Under the pieces are notes generated by a model. That model searched no databases, was not told the DNA's origin, and saw only the letters and a program-made list of their open reading frames with translations. DNA of 64,000 nucleotides from Sandaracinus amylolyticus (GTDB lineage: Bacteria > Myxococcota_A > Polyangia > Polyangiales > Sandaracinaceae). The number at the start of each line of letters is the position of its first letter. Position 1 is the stretch's first letter. The position numbers were made by a program, and so were the translations under genes. The stretch is taken from assembly GCF_021631985.1 (NCBI RefSeq), contig NZ_CP070225.1, forward strand, positions 3,286,001 to 3,350,000, given 5' to 3'. Below are positions 1 to 8,341 of the stretch, one piece after another.

Positions 1-74
1 TGCTTCCGCACGAGCTCGTTCAGCTCGGATACGAACTTCTCGATGCGGGCTTCGATCTCTTGCGTAAGGCTCAT
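1..74 (-). CDS. N-terminal fragment of an unidentified small helical protein
   Basis: An ATG at 74 on the minus strand opens a reading frame that runs off the window edge. The 24 visible codons begin MSLTQEIEARIEKFVSEL and continue NELVRK. This is an amphipathic, charge-rich helix of the kind found at the start of small DNA-binding or histone-like proteins, but too little is visible to assign a family. The frame is open and the composition is coding-like. A sigma-70-like promoter lies about 150 bases upstream on the same strand. Whether the protein is nucleoid-associated is inference only. Confidence 0.5.
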   Translation of the reverse strand, partial: MSLTQEIEARIEKFVSELNELVRK

Positions 75-219
75 CTGCGCTCCGTTCCGTCGCCGCGACT
101 CCGAGCTCGATTCGGCTGCTCCCGGTATTCGCCGCTCACTGGGTCGACACCGTTTCGTCCGGAGCGGCCGCCCTGCTCGGGGGTTGTGTCCGTGAGTACG
201 CGAATCGCGACGATTTCCC

Positions 220-247
220 AAGTATTCGATTCGAGAGTGCTTGTCAA
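220..247 (-). promoter_or_regulatory. candidate sigma-70 promoter for the minus-strand gene at the window edge
   Basis: On the minus strand a perfect TTGACA (247-242) is followed after 16 bases by ATACTT (225-220), or after 17 bases by TACTTG. The -35 is ideal, the -10 is weak. It points toward the ATG at 74, giving a leader of roughly 140 bases. No other gene-like feature was seen in 75-308. Confidence 0.3.
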
Positions 248-308
248 TGTGCCAGCGTAGGAGTCGTGTGCGACTGAAAGCCCGTTCCGGCCACGCTATC
301 CTCGTCTC

Positions 309-734
309 ATGCGTTTCCTGCACACGATGCTGCGCGTTCGAGATCTCGACGCTGCGTTGGATTTCTTCGTCACCAAGCTCGGCCTGCGCGTAGTCCGGCG
401 CAGCGATCACGAGGCCGGGAGATTCACGCTCGTCTTCCTCGCGACCGGCGCGGAAGGCGACTCGGCGCAGATCGAGCTGACGCACAATTGGGATCAGGAG
501 GAGCCCTATCCGACCGGGCGGTTCTTCGGACATCTCGCGTTCGAGGTCGACGACATCCACGCGACGTGCGCCCACCTGCGCGACTCCGGAGTCGTCATCC
601 ATCGTCCGCCGCGCGATGGGCGAATGGCGTTCGTGAAGTCGCCCGACGGGCACTCCGTGGAGCTCTTGCAGCGTGGTGGAGCGCTGACGCCGATCGAGCC
701 CTGGAAGTCGATGTCGAACGTCGGGGAGTGGTGA
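309..734 (+). CDS. gloA: lactoylglutathione lyase (glyoxalase I)
   Basis: A 141-residue single-domain VOC-fold protein. Glyoxalase I converts the methylglyoxal-glutathione hemithioacetal to S-lactoylglutathione in the cytoplasm. The four expected metal ligands are visible at His5 (FLHT), Glu56 (QIELTHNW), His75 ([11 protein letters not shown]) and Glu118 (SVELLQ), spaced almost as in the short nickel-type bacterial enzymes. The length is normal for that class. The stop is followed one base later by the ATG of an alpha/beta hydrolase, so the two are probably one transcript. Assignment by motif is strong; the metal preference is inferred from the short length. Confidence 0.9.
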   Translation: MRFLHTMLRVRDLDAALDFFVTKLGLRVVRRSDHEAGRFTLVFLATGAEGDSAQIELTHNWDQEEPYPTGRFFGHLAFEVDDIHATCAHLRDSGVVIHRPPRDGRMAFVKSPDGHSVELLQRGGALTPIEPWKSMSNVGEW

Positions 735-735
735 C

Positions 736-1614
736 ATGCCCGAGATCGTCTCGAACGGGCTGACGCTCCACTACGACACGTTCGGCGACTCGCGCGATCC
801 CGCCGTGCTCCTCGTGATGGGGCTCGGGACGCAGATGATCGCGTGGCGCACCGAATTCTGCGAATCGCTCGCGTCGCTGGGCCTGCACGTCATTCGATTC
901 GACAATCGCGACGTCGGGCTCTCGACGAAGATCCACGGCGCGCCGCTGCCCTCGATTCCGCGCACGCTGATGCTCCGGCCCTGGGGCTTCGCGCGCTCCG
1001 CATACACGCTCTCCGACATGGCGCGAGACGCGGTCGGAGTGCTCGACGGACTCTCCATCCGCGCTGCGCACGTGGTCGGAGTCTCGATGGGCGGAATGAT
1101 CGCCCAGACGCTCGCCATCGAGCATCGGAGTCGGACTCTCTCGCTCACGTCGGTCATGTCGAGCCCGGGCGACTACCGACTCCCGCCTCCGACCCACGCC
1201 GCGCGCACGATGCTGCTGCGCCCGGCGCCGCGATCGCGCGAGCAGGCGATCGATCAGGTCGTCGCGCTCTTCCGCGTGATCGGGAGTCCGAAGTACTTCG
1301 ACGAAGCGCGGGTGCGCGAGCGAGCGGGAGAGTCCTACGATCGCTCGAGCTATCGCCTCGGCACGGCGCGACAGCTGGATGCGATCCTCGCGTCGCGGCC
1401 GCGCTCACCCGCGCTCCGAGAGCTCCGGATCGCGGCGACCATCGTGCACGGCGCGCTCGATCCGCTCGTCCCGATCGCGCACGGCCTCGCCACCGCGAAG
1501 GCGATCCCGGGCGCAGATCTGCACGTCATCGACGATCTCGCGCACGACCTGCCCGAGCCGAAATGGCCCGAGCTCGTCCGCGCGATCTCGAGAACGATCG
1601 AGCGCGCCGCCTGA
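736..1614 (+). CDS. alpha/beta hydrolase
   Basis: A 292-residue alpha/beta hydrolase starting one base after the glyoxalase gene. The oxyanion strand region LLVMGLGTQMIAW, the DNRDVGLS loop and the nucleophile elbow GVSMGG (Ser117) are all present. The acid lies in the GALDPLVP segment and the catalytic His in the LAHDLPEP segment near the C-terminus. The sequence pattern resembles the large group that includes haloperoxidase-like esterases and aclacinomycin methylesterase RdmC. No signal peptide is seen, so it is cytoplasmic. The substrate cannot be read from the sequence. The 102 bases after it up to the next stop codon hold nothing obvious. Confidence 0.85.
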   Translation: MPEIVSNGLTLHYDTFGDSRDPAVLLVMGLGTQMIAWRTEFCESLASLGLHVIRFDNRDVGLSTKIHGAPLPSIPRTLMLRPWGFARSAYTLSDMARDAVGVLDGLSIRAAHVVGVSMGGMIAQTLAIEHRSRTLSLTSVMSSPGDYRLPPPTHAARTMLLRPAPRSREQAIDQVVALFRVIGSPKYFDEARVRERAGESYDRSSYRLGTARQLDAILASRPRSPALRELRIAATIVHGALDPLVPIAHGLATAKAIPGADLHVIDDLAHDLPEPKWPELVRAISRTIERAA

Positions 1615-1716
1615 CTCGCAGGCGACGCGCTCGCGCTCGAACGTCGGAGTCGAAGACCGTCGAACATCGGCTCGCCGGCGGTCCGGGACCCGCGGGACGA
1701 GCACTCCGGCGAGGAG

Positions 1717-4167
1717 TCAGCCCGGAAGACGCTTGCGCGTCGTCCAGAACTCCGCGACCGGGCCGACACGATCCGGGCCCTTCGCCGACTCCTCGTCGGC
1801 ACCGACCACGAGGAAGCCGATCGCGTCCTCGCGCCCGAGCCGCACCTGGAGCTTCACGAGATCGGCGGGCGAGAGCGTGCCCTCGCGCACCAGCACGATC
1901 ACTCGATCCGCGAGGCGCGCCGCGCGGCGCAGCGTCGGGCCTTCCATCGCGCCGGTCCACGCGAGCGCGACCGCCTGCTCGTGCGGCGCACGCGACTCGG
2001 TCGCATCGATCGCGCGGTGCTTCGGCGGACGCGCATCGAGGATCGTCGCGCGACCGACCTCGGGATCGACGTCGCCGAGGATGCGCATCGCGAGCATCAG
2101 CACCGCGTCCTGCTTCGCCGGCGCCTCGGCGCGGACCTCGAAGGGCTGCGGCGCGCCACGGCCGTCGTCGACCGTGCCGCTCACGTGGATGGTGCGCTGC
2201 TCCGCGCTCGCTTCGGCCGGCGGTCGCGTCCACACCGCGGCCGCGGTCTGCACCGGATCTTCGCCGACGCGCACGATGCTCCCGACGCGCACGTCGGGCC
2301 CGACGAGCACGGTCGGCGCGCTCAGCGTGAAGCGACCGGAGATCTTCTTCGAGCGCGGTGCCTCGGCGACCACCGGCAGATCGCTCGACGGCGCGCTCGC
2401 GGGCGGGTTGGCCATCATCAGCTGCACCGTGGCCCGCCGCACCCGCGTGGACGGATCGCTCTCGCTCGCGCTCGCCGCGTCGGCCGGAGCCGGCGTCACG
2501 ATCATCGGCATCGGCAGCGTCGGGCGATGGCCGGGCATGCGCACGTTGTCGGCGAGCAGCTGGCGCGACGGATCGGTGCGCGGCGCCTCGTCGACGTCGA
2601 GCACGCCCGCCGCGAGCCACGGCGCCTCCGCGAGCTTGGCCGCGAACTCCGTCGCGAGGTCCTTCTCGTTCGGCGTCGCGGGCACGACGAGGGTGCGCCC
2701 CGCCGCGTAGCTGCCGAGATCCTCGAGCTCGGCCACGAGGAGATCGAGCGCCTGGGGATCGCGCGGCCACGTCGTGGTCCCGATCACCGGCGCGTGGCCC
2801 CACCACGCGACCTCCGACGCGGTCTGCGTGCGCGGCCCACCACGCTCACGGAAGAACACGATGCCGAAGGCCACCAGCATCGAGAGCAGCGGCGGCAGCA
2901 CCCACGCGAGCAAGCGGTTCTTCGACGGCAGCGGCGAGTCCGCGAGCGCGCCGCGGGCCGCCACGTGGTAGCCCGGAGGCGGATCGCCGAGCCGATCCTC
3001 GGCCTCCGCGATGTCGCGCCGCAGCTCTTCGATCTGCGTCTCGCCGATGCGCACCGCGGCGAGGAGCAGGCTCGCCTGGCCCTCGAGCTCGGTCAGCTCG
3101 CGCACCCGCTCGCGCGCCTGCTCCGCGAGGCGACGCAGCCCTTCCTCGCGCTGCTCCGCCGTCGCGCGATCGGCGGCCGCGATCGCGACGTTGCCCTCGA
3201 GCTCGTCGCGGATCGGGTTCGTCGACGTCGTCGCATCGGTGCGCACCGCGCGACCCCCGCGACGGCGCTCCTGCTCGAGCGTCGCGACGCGCGCCTCGAG
3301 GCCCTGCACCGTCGGATGATCCTGGGTGTAGCGGGCCCTCGCCCGCGCGAGCTCGGCGCGCGCCTCCGCGAGCTCCGACTGCACGAGATCCGTACTGCTC
3401 GCGCTCGACGTCGTCATCGCCGGCAGGCGCCGCGCCTCGCGACGCAGCACGTCCATGCGCGCCGCCGAGCTGATCGCGGCGACACTCTCCTCGTCCGCCT
3501 CCGAGCTCAGGCGCGCCGCCTCGGCGATCGCGGCCTCCTGCTGCGCGGTGAGGTCGCTGATCCCGTGCCCCTGACGGAACGTGTCGTACTCGGCGCGCGC
3601 ATCGGCGAGCTGTTGCTCCGCCGACGCCAGCTCGAGCCGGCGCAGGCGCGCACGCTCGGCGAGGCGCGCGCGCTCGCTCTCGCGCCGCAGATCGAGGAAC
3701 GAGTCCACCATCGCGTTCGCGAGGGTCGCGGCCCCTTCGCGCGATCCGTCGCGCGCGGTCACGCGGATCACGCCCGCCTGGCGATCTTCCTCGGCCTCGA
3801 GGCGCCGCGCGAGCGCCTCGACCGTCTCCTCCGCGCCCACGCGCGCCCGAACGGCCGCGAGGGTCGAGGGGTGCATCATCAGCTCGGCGCCCTCGCTGAG
3901 CGCGTTCTGCGACGCCCAGGGGTCGGCTGGATTGGTCTCCACGTCGGCGACGACGATCGCCTCGCTCTCCCAAGTCGACGGAATGAGCAGCATCGCGACG
4001 ATGCCGCCGGCGACGAGACCGCCGAGCGCGGCGGCACCGAGGACGCGCCATCCGCGTCGAAGCATCCCGAGGATCCACGAAGGATCGATGGGCGTCCCTG
4101 CGCGCTTGGGCGCTTCTCTTGTGGCCTCGTGCCTCACGGTCGCGGTCGAGAGTGCTTGCATAACCAT
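1717..4167 (-). CDS. Wzz/GumC-type polysaccharide co-polymerase fused to a degenerate BY-kinase-like domain
   Basis: About 816 residues from the ATG at 4167; a second in-frame ATG lies at 4161. A transmembrane helix near residues 41-63 is followed by a long coiled-coil periplasmic region (about 90-400), a second helix near 419-439 (LLAWVLPPLLSMLVAFG) and a cytoplasmic tail of about 375 residues. This is the topology of chain-length regulators of exopolysaccharide export. The tail looks like a bacterial tyrosine autokinase, but the Walker A position reads VVPATPNEKDL rather than a GEGKS/T loop, and the Walker A-prime region reads AAGVLDVDEAP. The C-terminal ARLADRVIVLVREGTLSPAD pattern is typical of the family. 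No polysaccharide biosynthesis gene adjoins it. The longer frame upstream of 4167 has non-protein-like composition and was not used. Confidence 0.8.
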   Translation of the reverse strand: MVMQALSTATVRHEATREAPKRAGTPIDPSWILGMLRRGWRVLGAAALGGLVAGGIVAMLLIPSTWESEAIVVADVETNPADPWASQNALSEGAELMMHPSTLAAVRARVGAEETVEALARRLEAEEDRQAGVIRVTARDGSREGAATLANAMVDSFLDLRRESERARLAERARLRRLELASAEQQLADARAEYDTFRQGHGISDLTAQQEAAIAEAARLSSEADEESVAAISSAARMDVLRREARRLPAMTTSSASSTDLVQSELAEARAELARARARYTQDHPTVQGLEARVATLEQERRRGGRAVRTDATTSTNPIRDELEGNVAIAAADRATAEQREEGLRRLAEQARERVRELTELEGQASLLLAAVRIGETQIEELRRDIAEAEDRLGDPPPGYHVAARGALADSPLPSKNRLLAWVLPPLLSMLVAFGIVFFRERGGPRTQTASEVAWWGHAPVIGTTTWPRDPQALDLLVAELEDLGSYAAGRTLVVPATPNEKDLATEFAAKLAEAPWLAAGVLDVDEAPRTDPSRQLLADNVRMPGHRPTLPMPMIVTPAPADAASASESDPSTRVRRATVQLMMANPPASAPSSDLPVVAEAPRSKKISGRFTLSAPTVLVGPDVRVGSIVRVGEDPVQTAAAVWTRPPAEASAEQRTIHVSGTVDDGRGAPQPFEVRAEAPAKQDAVLMLAMRILGDVDPEVGRATILDARPPKHRAIDATESRAPHEQAVALAWTGAMEGPTLRRAARLADRVIVLVREGTLSPADLVKLQVRLGREDAIGFLVVGADEESAKGPDRVGPVAEFWTTRKRLPG

Positions 4168-4251
4168 GCCCCATCGCAAGCTCAGCAAGAAACGGGCAAC
4201 CCTCGTTCGTGATGGCCGGCGTGGTACCGTCTCGCGCGTACGGAGGGGGCG

Positions 4252-4680
4252 ATGAGCGAGAAGACGAGCTCGGGGACCGACCGCGAGATCACACAGCGCA
4301 CGATGCGTGTGGGGATGCTCGCCCTGATCGCGGCACTCTGCGTCGCCTCGATCGCGGACTGGATCCACCACGATCTGTCGACGATGTTCGTGCTGGTCAT
4401 CGCGCTGATCGGCATCGGCACGCGCGGCAGCGTGCTCGACTCCGTCTTCGTGGTCGCCGTGGAGGCGGCCGCCGTCGTGATGCTCGCGGTCGCGACCTTC
4501 ACGTCGTCGGACGCGTTCCTGCACGCGGCGTCGTCGGCGGTCGCGGTGATCGCGATCGGCAAGATCGCACTGCTGCAGATCGTCGCGCCCGCGCCGACCG
4601 ACGGAACGAAGAAGGAGCGACCCGTCTCCGCATCGGCTCCGGAGACCGCGGCCGCTCCTCCCGGTCGCGACGCTGCGTGA
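4252..4680 (+). CDS. small integral membrane protein of unknown function
   Basis: A 142-residue protein starting at an ATG preceded by GGAGGGGG. Three hydrophobic segments are visible: about residues 20-40 (MLALIAALCVASIADW), 44-57 (TMFVLVIALIGIG) and 62-82 (LDSVFVVAVEAAAVVML), with a further weakly hydrophobic stretch near 90-110 and a Thr/Ala/Pro-rich cytoplasmic tail. It is transcribed divergently from the polysaccharide co-polymerase and converges on the peroxiredoxin gene. I do not recognise the family. Membrane location is read from the sequence; no role is proposed. Confidence 0.65.
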   Translation: MSEKTSSGTDREITQRTMRVGMLALIAALCVASIADWIHHDLSTMFVLVIALIGIGTRGSVLDSVFVVAVEAAAVVMLAVATFTSSDAFLHAASSAVAVIAIGKIALLQIVAPAPTDGTKKERPVSASAPETAAAPPGRDAA

Positions 4681-4705
4681 TCAGGCGTTCACGCGCGCGT
4701 CGTGA

Positions 4706-5344
4706 TCACTTGTTGGGCTGAGGAGTCATGCGCAGGTAGGGGCGCAGCTCCTTCCAGCCCTTGGGGAACTTCTGCTTCATGACCTCGGGGTCCTTGAGCG
4801 ACGGGACGATCACGACGTCGTCTCCGTCCTTCCAGTTGCCCGGCGTCGCGACCGAGTGGTTGTCGGTCAGCTGCAGCGAGTCGAGGACGCGCAGCACCTC
4901 GTCGAAGTTGCGCCCGGCGCTCGGCGGATACGTGAACGTCGCGCGGATCTTCTTCTTCGGGTCGATGAAGTAGACGGAGCGCACGGTGATCTTCGGATCG
5001 CACTCCGGATGCACCATGTCGTAGAGCTTGCTGACCTTCTGATCCCCGTCGGCGAGGATCGGATAGTTCATCTTCACGCCCTGCGTGTCCTCGATGTCCT
5101 TCACCCAGCCGAGGTGCGAGTCGACGGGGTCGACGCTGAGCGCGATCACCTTCGCGTTGCGCTGCGCGAACTTGTCCTTGAGGCGCGCGACGAGGCCGAG
5201 CTCGGTGGTGCAGACCGGCGTGTAGTCGGCGGGGTGCGAGAAGAGCACGACCCACTTGTCGCCGGCCCACTCGTGGAATCGAATGCGGCCCTCGGTGGAG
5301 TCCTGCTCGAAGTCGGGCGCCGTGCTGCCGATGTGGAGACCCAT
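4706..5344 (-). CDS. peroxiredoxin, Prx6/1-Cys type
   Basis: A 212-residue AhpC/TSA-fold protein that reduces peroxides in the cytosol. The peroxidatic motif reads HPADYTPVCTTELG with Cys45, and the long C-terminal extension (after about 160 residues) matches the Prx6 subfamily in length. A second Cys is seen in HPECDP but not in the classical resolving position. The ATG at 5344 is preceded by a strong AGGAGG. The intergenic region holds a perfect GGATCC-centred palindrome at 5399-5415 that may be a regulatory site. Confidence 0.92.
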   Translation of the reverse strand: MGLHIGSTAPDFEQDSTEGRIRFHEWAGDKWVVLFSHPADYTPVCTTELGLVARLKDKFAQRNAKVIALSVDPVDSHLGWVKDIEDTQGVKMNYPILADGDQKVSKLYDMVHPECDPKITVRSVYFIDPKKKIRATFTYPPSAGRNFDEVLRVLDSLQLTDNHSVATPGNWKDGDDVVIVPSLKDPEVMKQKFPKGWKELRPYLRMTPQPNK

Positions 5345-5398
5345 CGTCGTTCCTCCTGCGTCGAGTGATTCTCGACCTATCCGATGTGGAAATGTCGC

Positions 5399-5415
5399 GA
5401 GGATCCTGGATCCTC
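5399..5415. promoter_or_regulatory. perfect palindrome upstream of the peroxiredoxin gene
   Basis: Eight-base arms GAGGATCC and GGATCCTC are separated by one T. It lies 55 bases upstream of the peroxiredoxin ATG and just downstream of a TTGACG hexamer (5432-5427, minus strand) that overlaps the stop of the preceding gene. A repressor or activator site is possible. A terminator is less likely because no T-run follows on either strand. Confidence 0.3.
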
Positions 5416-5428
5416 AACCATTCCAACG

Positions 5429-6436
5429 TCAAGAGCCCTCGGGAAATCCCTCGAGGTCGAGCTCCAGGAGCTCCGACGGCGCGTTCGGATCGTCGCGATC
5501 GACGACGACCAGCGCCCGTCGTCCCGCGGCGCCGGGCGCCCACGCGAGGCCCTCGCACTTGCCGACGAAGGGCACGCCGTCGGGCGTCGTGATGGGCGCG
5601 TAGCGCGCGACGCCGTGCGCATCGATCACGCCGATCGCGACACCGACCACGACTCCGTCCTCGATCGCATCGGGCGAGGCTTCCGCCGCCGCGAGGTACG
5701 CGATCGATCCGTTCGGGGCCGGGCACGCGTCGGTGAACGTGAGGCGCACGCCGTCCATGCGACCGAGATCCCACTGCACCACGTCGCGCAGCGCCGGCAC
5801 CGCGCGCGTCGGATCGTCGATCCACGCGAGCAGCGCGCGCAGATCGAGATCGCCCGTCGCGTCGAGCGGCACGAGATCGCCGTGCGGCGCGCCGTTGCCG
5901 CGCTGGAAGAGACGCACGCGGTCGCCGCCGATCATCGTCGCGCCCTCGATGTTCATCTCGCTGCCCGCGAACTCGACGTGCTCGCGGAGATGCTCGTAGA
6001 GCGGCCTGGCCTCGACGACGCGCGCGCGATCCGCATCGCGTTCCAGCACGACGAGCCGCTCGCGCGGCGCGAGCGATCCCGAGCCCCACGCGACCAGGAG
6101 CTCGCGCCCGTCGCACGCGAGCACCGAGCACGCCTCGAGATCGATCTTCTGCTTCTTGTTGCCGCGGACGTTGTCGAATTGCCGCGCACCGTCGACGACG
6201 TGATCGAGCGTGATCGACGAGACGTGCGCGAGCGATGCATCGAGCAGCGCGAGGAAGCTCGCGTCGTCCTGCGCGATCACCAGGCGCGAGCCGAGCCACG
6301 CGAGCCCCGAGCCCGAGCGCACGTGCGCGGGTCGATCGAGCGAAGGGTCCGCGCCCGCGTCGTAGAAGAGCTCGCGCTGGGTGCGCACGACCGCGCGCAT
6401 CGAGGGATCGAGCCGTGCGACGCGACGCTCGGTCAT
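5429..6436 (-). CDS. beta-propeller-like conserved protein (resembles the DUF6929 group)
   Basis: 335 residues from the ATG at 6436 (MTERRVARLDPS). The chain is a run of short beta-strand-like repeats such as GSGLAWLGSRLVIAQDD and GKCEGLAWAPGAAGRRALVVVD, consistent with a propeller fold, and it has no signal peptide. It resembles, from memory, a family of uncharacterised propellers (DUF6929). No catalytic motif stands out. The gene ends 84 bases before the peroxiredoxin start and begins 8 bases after the stop of the YhhQ transporter gene, so it is likely co-transcribed with the transporter. Much longer frames running through 8299 on this strand are composition artefacts. Confidence 0.7.
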   Translation of the reverse strand: MTERRVARLDPSMRAVVRTQRELFYDAGADPSLDRPAHVRSGSGLAWLGSRLVIAQDDASFLALLDASLAHVSSITLDHVVDGARQFDNVRGNKKQKIDLEACSVLACDGRELLVAWGSGSLAPRERLVVLERDADRARVVEARPLYEHLREHVEFAGSEMNIEGATMIGGDRVRLFQRGNGAPHGDLVPLDATGDLDLRALLAWIDDPTRAVPALRDVVQWDLGRMDGVRLTFTDACPAPNGSIAYLAAAEASPDAIEDGVVVGVAIGVIDAHGVARYAPITTPDGVPFVGKCEGLAWAPGAAGRRALVVVDRDDPNAPSELLELDLEGFPEGS

Positions 6437-6444
6437 GGGGCGCC

Positions 6445-7131
6445 CTACTCCGCCGGCATCGCCGCGAGCTCGCGCTCGTCGTGCGGCGCGGGCTCGATCC
6501 CCATGCGGCGCGTGATCAGATCGTGCGCGACGTAGACGAGCGGCGTGAGCAGCACCGCGACGACGATCTTGTAGAGATAGCTCGTCCCGAAGATCACGAG
6601 GATGTCGCTGGTCGAGCGCAGCCCGAGCAGGCACCCGAACGTGACGACGAACGTGTCGACGACCTGCGAGAGCGCGGTCGATCCGATCGCGCGCAGCCAG
6701 AGGTGCTTGCTCTCCGTGACGCCCTTCACGAAGTGGAATGCGTGGATGTCGACGATCTGGCTGATCAGGTACGCGACCAGCGACGCGACGAAGAGACGCA
6801 TGCTGATCCCGAACACCGCGTCGAACGACTCCTGCCCGACCGGGCTGCCGGCGGAGACCGGCAGGGTACGCGACATGTAGATCAGCGAGAACGCGACCAC
6901 GAGCATCGCCATCCCGATGCCGGTCATCATCCGTGCGCCCGGTCGCCCGTAGTACTCGTTGACGATGTCGGTCAGCAGGAACGCGATCGGGAAGGTCACG
7001 GTCCCGACCGACATCTCCAGCGCGCCGACCTGGAAGTACTTGCCGGCCACGATGTCCGCCACGAGCAGGCACGTGACGAAGAGCGCGACCAGCACGAGGA
7101 AGAGCTGGTGTCGGGTCGAGAAGCGCAGCAC
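6445..7131 (-). CDS. yhhQ: queuosine precursor transporter, YhhQ/VUT family
   Basis: A 228-residue membrane protein with six or so hydrophobic helices, starting at a GTG. Diagnostic segments include the N-terminal LVADIVAGKYFQVG, the TFPIAFLLTDIVNEYYG signature, and HAFHFVKG and ALSQVVDTFVV in the second half. The family takes up preQ0/preQ1 for queuosine synthesis; E. coli YhhQ is the reference member. Length and motif order match the family. No preQ1 riboswitch could be recognised upstream. It is divergent from the TerC gene. Confidence 0.88.
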   Translation of the reverse strand: MLRFSTRHQLFLVLVALFVTCLLVADIVAGKYFQVGALEMSVGTVTFPIAFLLTDIVNEYYGRPGARMMTGIGMAMLVVAFSLIYMSRTLPVSAGSPVGQESFDAVFGISMRLFVASLVAYLISQIVDIHAFHFVKGVTESKHLWLRAIGSTALSQVVDTFVVTFGCLLGLRSTSDILVIFGTSYLYKIVVAVLLTPLVYVAHDLITRRMGIEPAPHDERELAAMPAE

Positions 7132-7258
7132 GGAGCGAGCACGCTAGGGCGATGCGTGGCGAGGCGCAAGGACCGTGACCGGGGCCGCGGAACCTGCTCG
7201 AACGGAGGGCTCGCTGGCCTCGCGGGGCGAACGAGCACACGTGACTTTTCTGTGCGAA

Positions 7259-7288
7259 GGTACCCGCCGAGCCGGATCGGCGGGTACC
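7259..7288. promoter_or_regulatory. perfect 12-bp inverted repeat in the yhhQ-terC divergent region
   Basis: Arms GGTACCCGCCGA and TCGGCGGGTACC flank a six-base loop. The element ends 42 bases before the TerC start codon and could be an RNA hairpin in the TerC leader or a dimeric protein-binding site. TerC-family genes are often under the yybP-ykoY manganese riboswitch, but its conserved loops are not visible here. Confidence 0.4.
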
Positions 7289-7330
7289 GGCGTCGCGCGA
7301 GAGAGCGCGGCCGGATAGGAGTCGTCGCGG

Positions 7331-8338
7331 ATGTTCGAGTCGCTGGAGATGCCCGTGCTCTGGGCGGGCTTCCTCGTGTTCATCGGAGCGATGGTCGCGA
7401 TCGACCTCGGTGTGTTCCACCGGACCACGCGCGAGGTCACGTTCCGCGAGGCAGTCGCGTGGACGCTGGTCTGGATGGCCTGCTCCGCGGTCTTCGCGGG
7501 GCTGCTCTACTTCCTGCCGGGCTTCGGAGCGCGCGCGACGGGCGAATACCTGACGGGCTACCTGCTCGAGCTCGCCCTCTCGGTCGACAACATGTTCGTG
7601 TTCGTCGTCATCTTCAGCACCTTCGCGGTGCCGAAGGCGTACGAGCACCGCGTTCTCTTCTGGGGCATCGTCGGCGCGGTCGTGCTGCGCGGGCTCTTCA
7701 TCGGGCTCGGCGCCGCGATCATCGCGCGCTTCCACTGGGTCCTCTACATCTTCGGCGTGATCCTGCTCTGGACGGGCGGGCGCCTCCTCTTCGCGGGCGG
7801 CGAGGACGAAGAGGCGGACATCGAGCAGAGCGGCGCCGTGAAGCTCGTGCGGCGCGTGCTCGGCAACCGCATGACCGACACGTATCGCAAGGACCGCTTC
7901 TTCGTGCTGGAGAACGGGAGGCGCCTCGCGACGCCGCTGCTGCTCGTGCTCTGCGTGATCGAGCTCTCCGACGTGGTGTTCGCGCTCGACTCGATCCCGG
8001 CGATCTTCGCGGTCACGACGAACCCGTTCATCGTGTTCACGTCGAACATGTTCGCGATCCTCGGGCTGCGCTCGATCTACTTCGTGCTCTCGGTGCTGCT
8101 CCCGATGTTCCGGTTCCTGAAGACCGGCGTCGCGCTCGTGCTGCTCTTCATCGCGGTGAAGATCCTGTCGATGGATCTGATCCATCTGATCGGCTGGGAT
8201 CACTTCCCGACGTCGATCTCGCTGACCGTCGTCGCGACGCTGCTGATCGGGTCGATCGTGCTCTCGAAGCTCATCCCCGCGAAGCCGAAGAAAGAGCACG
8301 AGTCGAAGAGCGACGGCGAAGCGCGCGCGAGCGAGTGA
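7331..8338 (+). CDS. TerC-family integral membrane protein, probable manganese exporter
   Basis: 335 residues from an ATG with an upstream AGGAG. Seven to nine transmembrane helices are visible. The family-defining acidic motifs are ELALSVDNMFVFVVIFSTF in the first half and DVVFALDSIPAIFAVT in the second. Length and the charged tail after the last helix (KPKKEHESKSDGEA) match the Alx/YkoY/TerC group. Members in other bacteria export Mn2+ and help metallate secreted enzymes; that role is inferred here. The leader holds a perfect 12-bp inverted repeat. Confidence 0.9.
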   Translation: MFESLEMPVLWAGFLVFIGAMVAIDLGVFHRTTREVTFREAVAWTLVWMACSAVFAGLLYFLPGFGARATGEYLTGYLLELALSVDNMFVFVVIFSTFAVPKAYEHRVLFWGIVGAVVLRGLFIGLGAAIIARFHWVLYIFGVILLWTGGRLLFAGGEDEEADIEQSGAVKLVRRVLGNRMTDTYRKDRFFVLENGRRLATPLLLVLCVIELSDVVFALDSIPAIFAVTTNPFIVFTSNMFAILGLRSIYFVLSVLLPMFRFLKTGVALVLLFIAVKILSMDLIHLIGWDHFPTSISLTVVATLLIGSIVLSKLIPAKPKKEHESKSDGEARASE

Positions 8339-8341
8339 CGC

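Noticed and set aside
60-260. 66-codon plus-strand frame near the window start
   Set aside because: Arg/Ser/Pro-rich, no ribosome site and antisense to a better minus-strand start.
843-4212. Long open frames on both strands across the hydrolase and the co-polymerase gene
   Set aside because: They are Arg/Ala/Pro-rich translations of high-GC DNA opposite or out of frame with clearly recognisable proteins.
4677-4709. GTGATCA/TGATCAC inverted repeat between convergent genes
   Set aside because: Seven-base arms with a 19-base loop and no T-run; too weak to call a terminator.
7132-7330. yybP-ykoY (Mn) or preQ1 riboswitch in the yhhQ-terC region
   Set aside because: The conserved loop sequences of neither class could be found; only a simple perfect hairpin is present.
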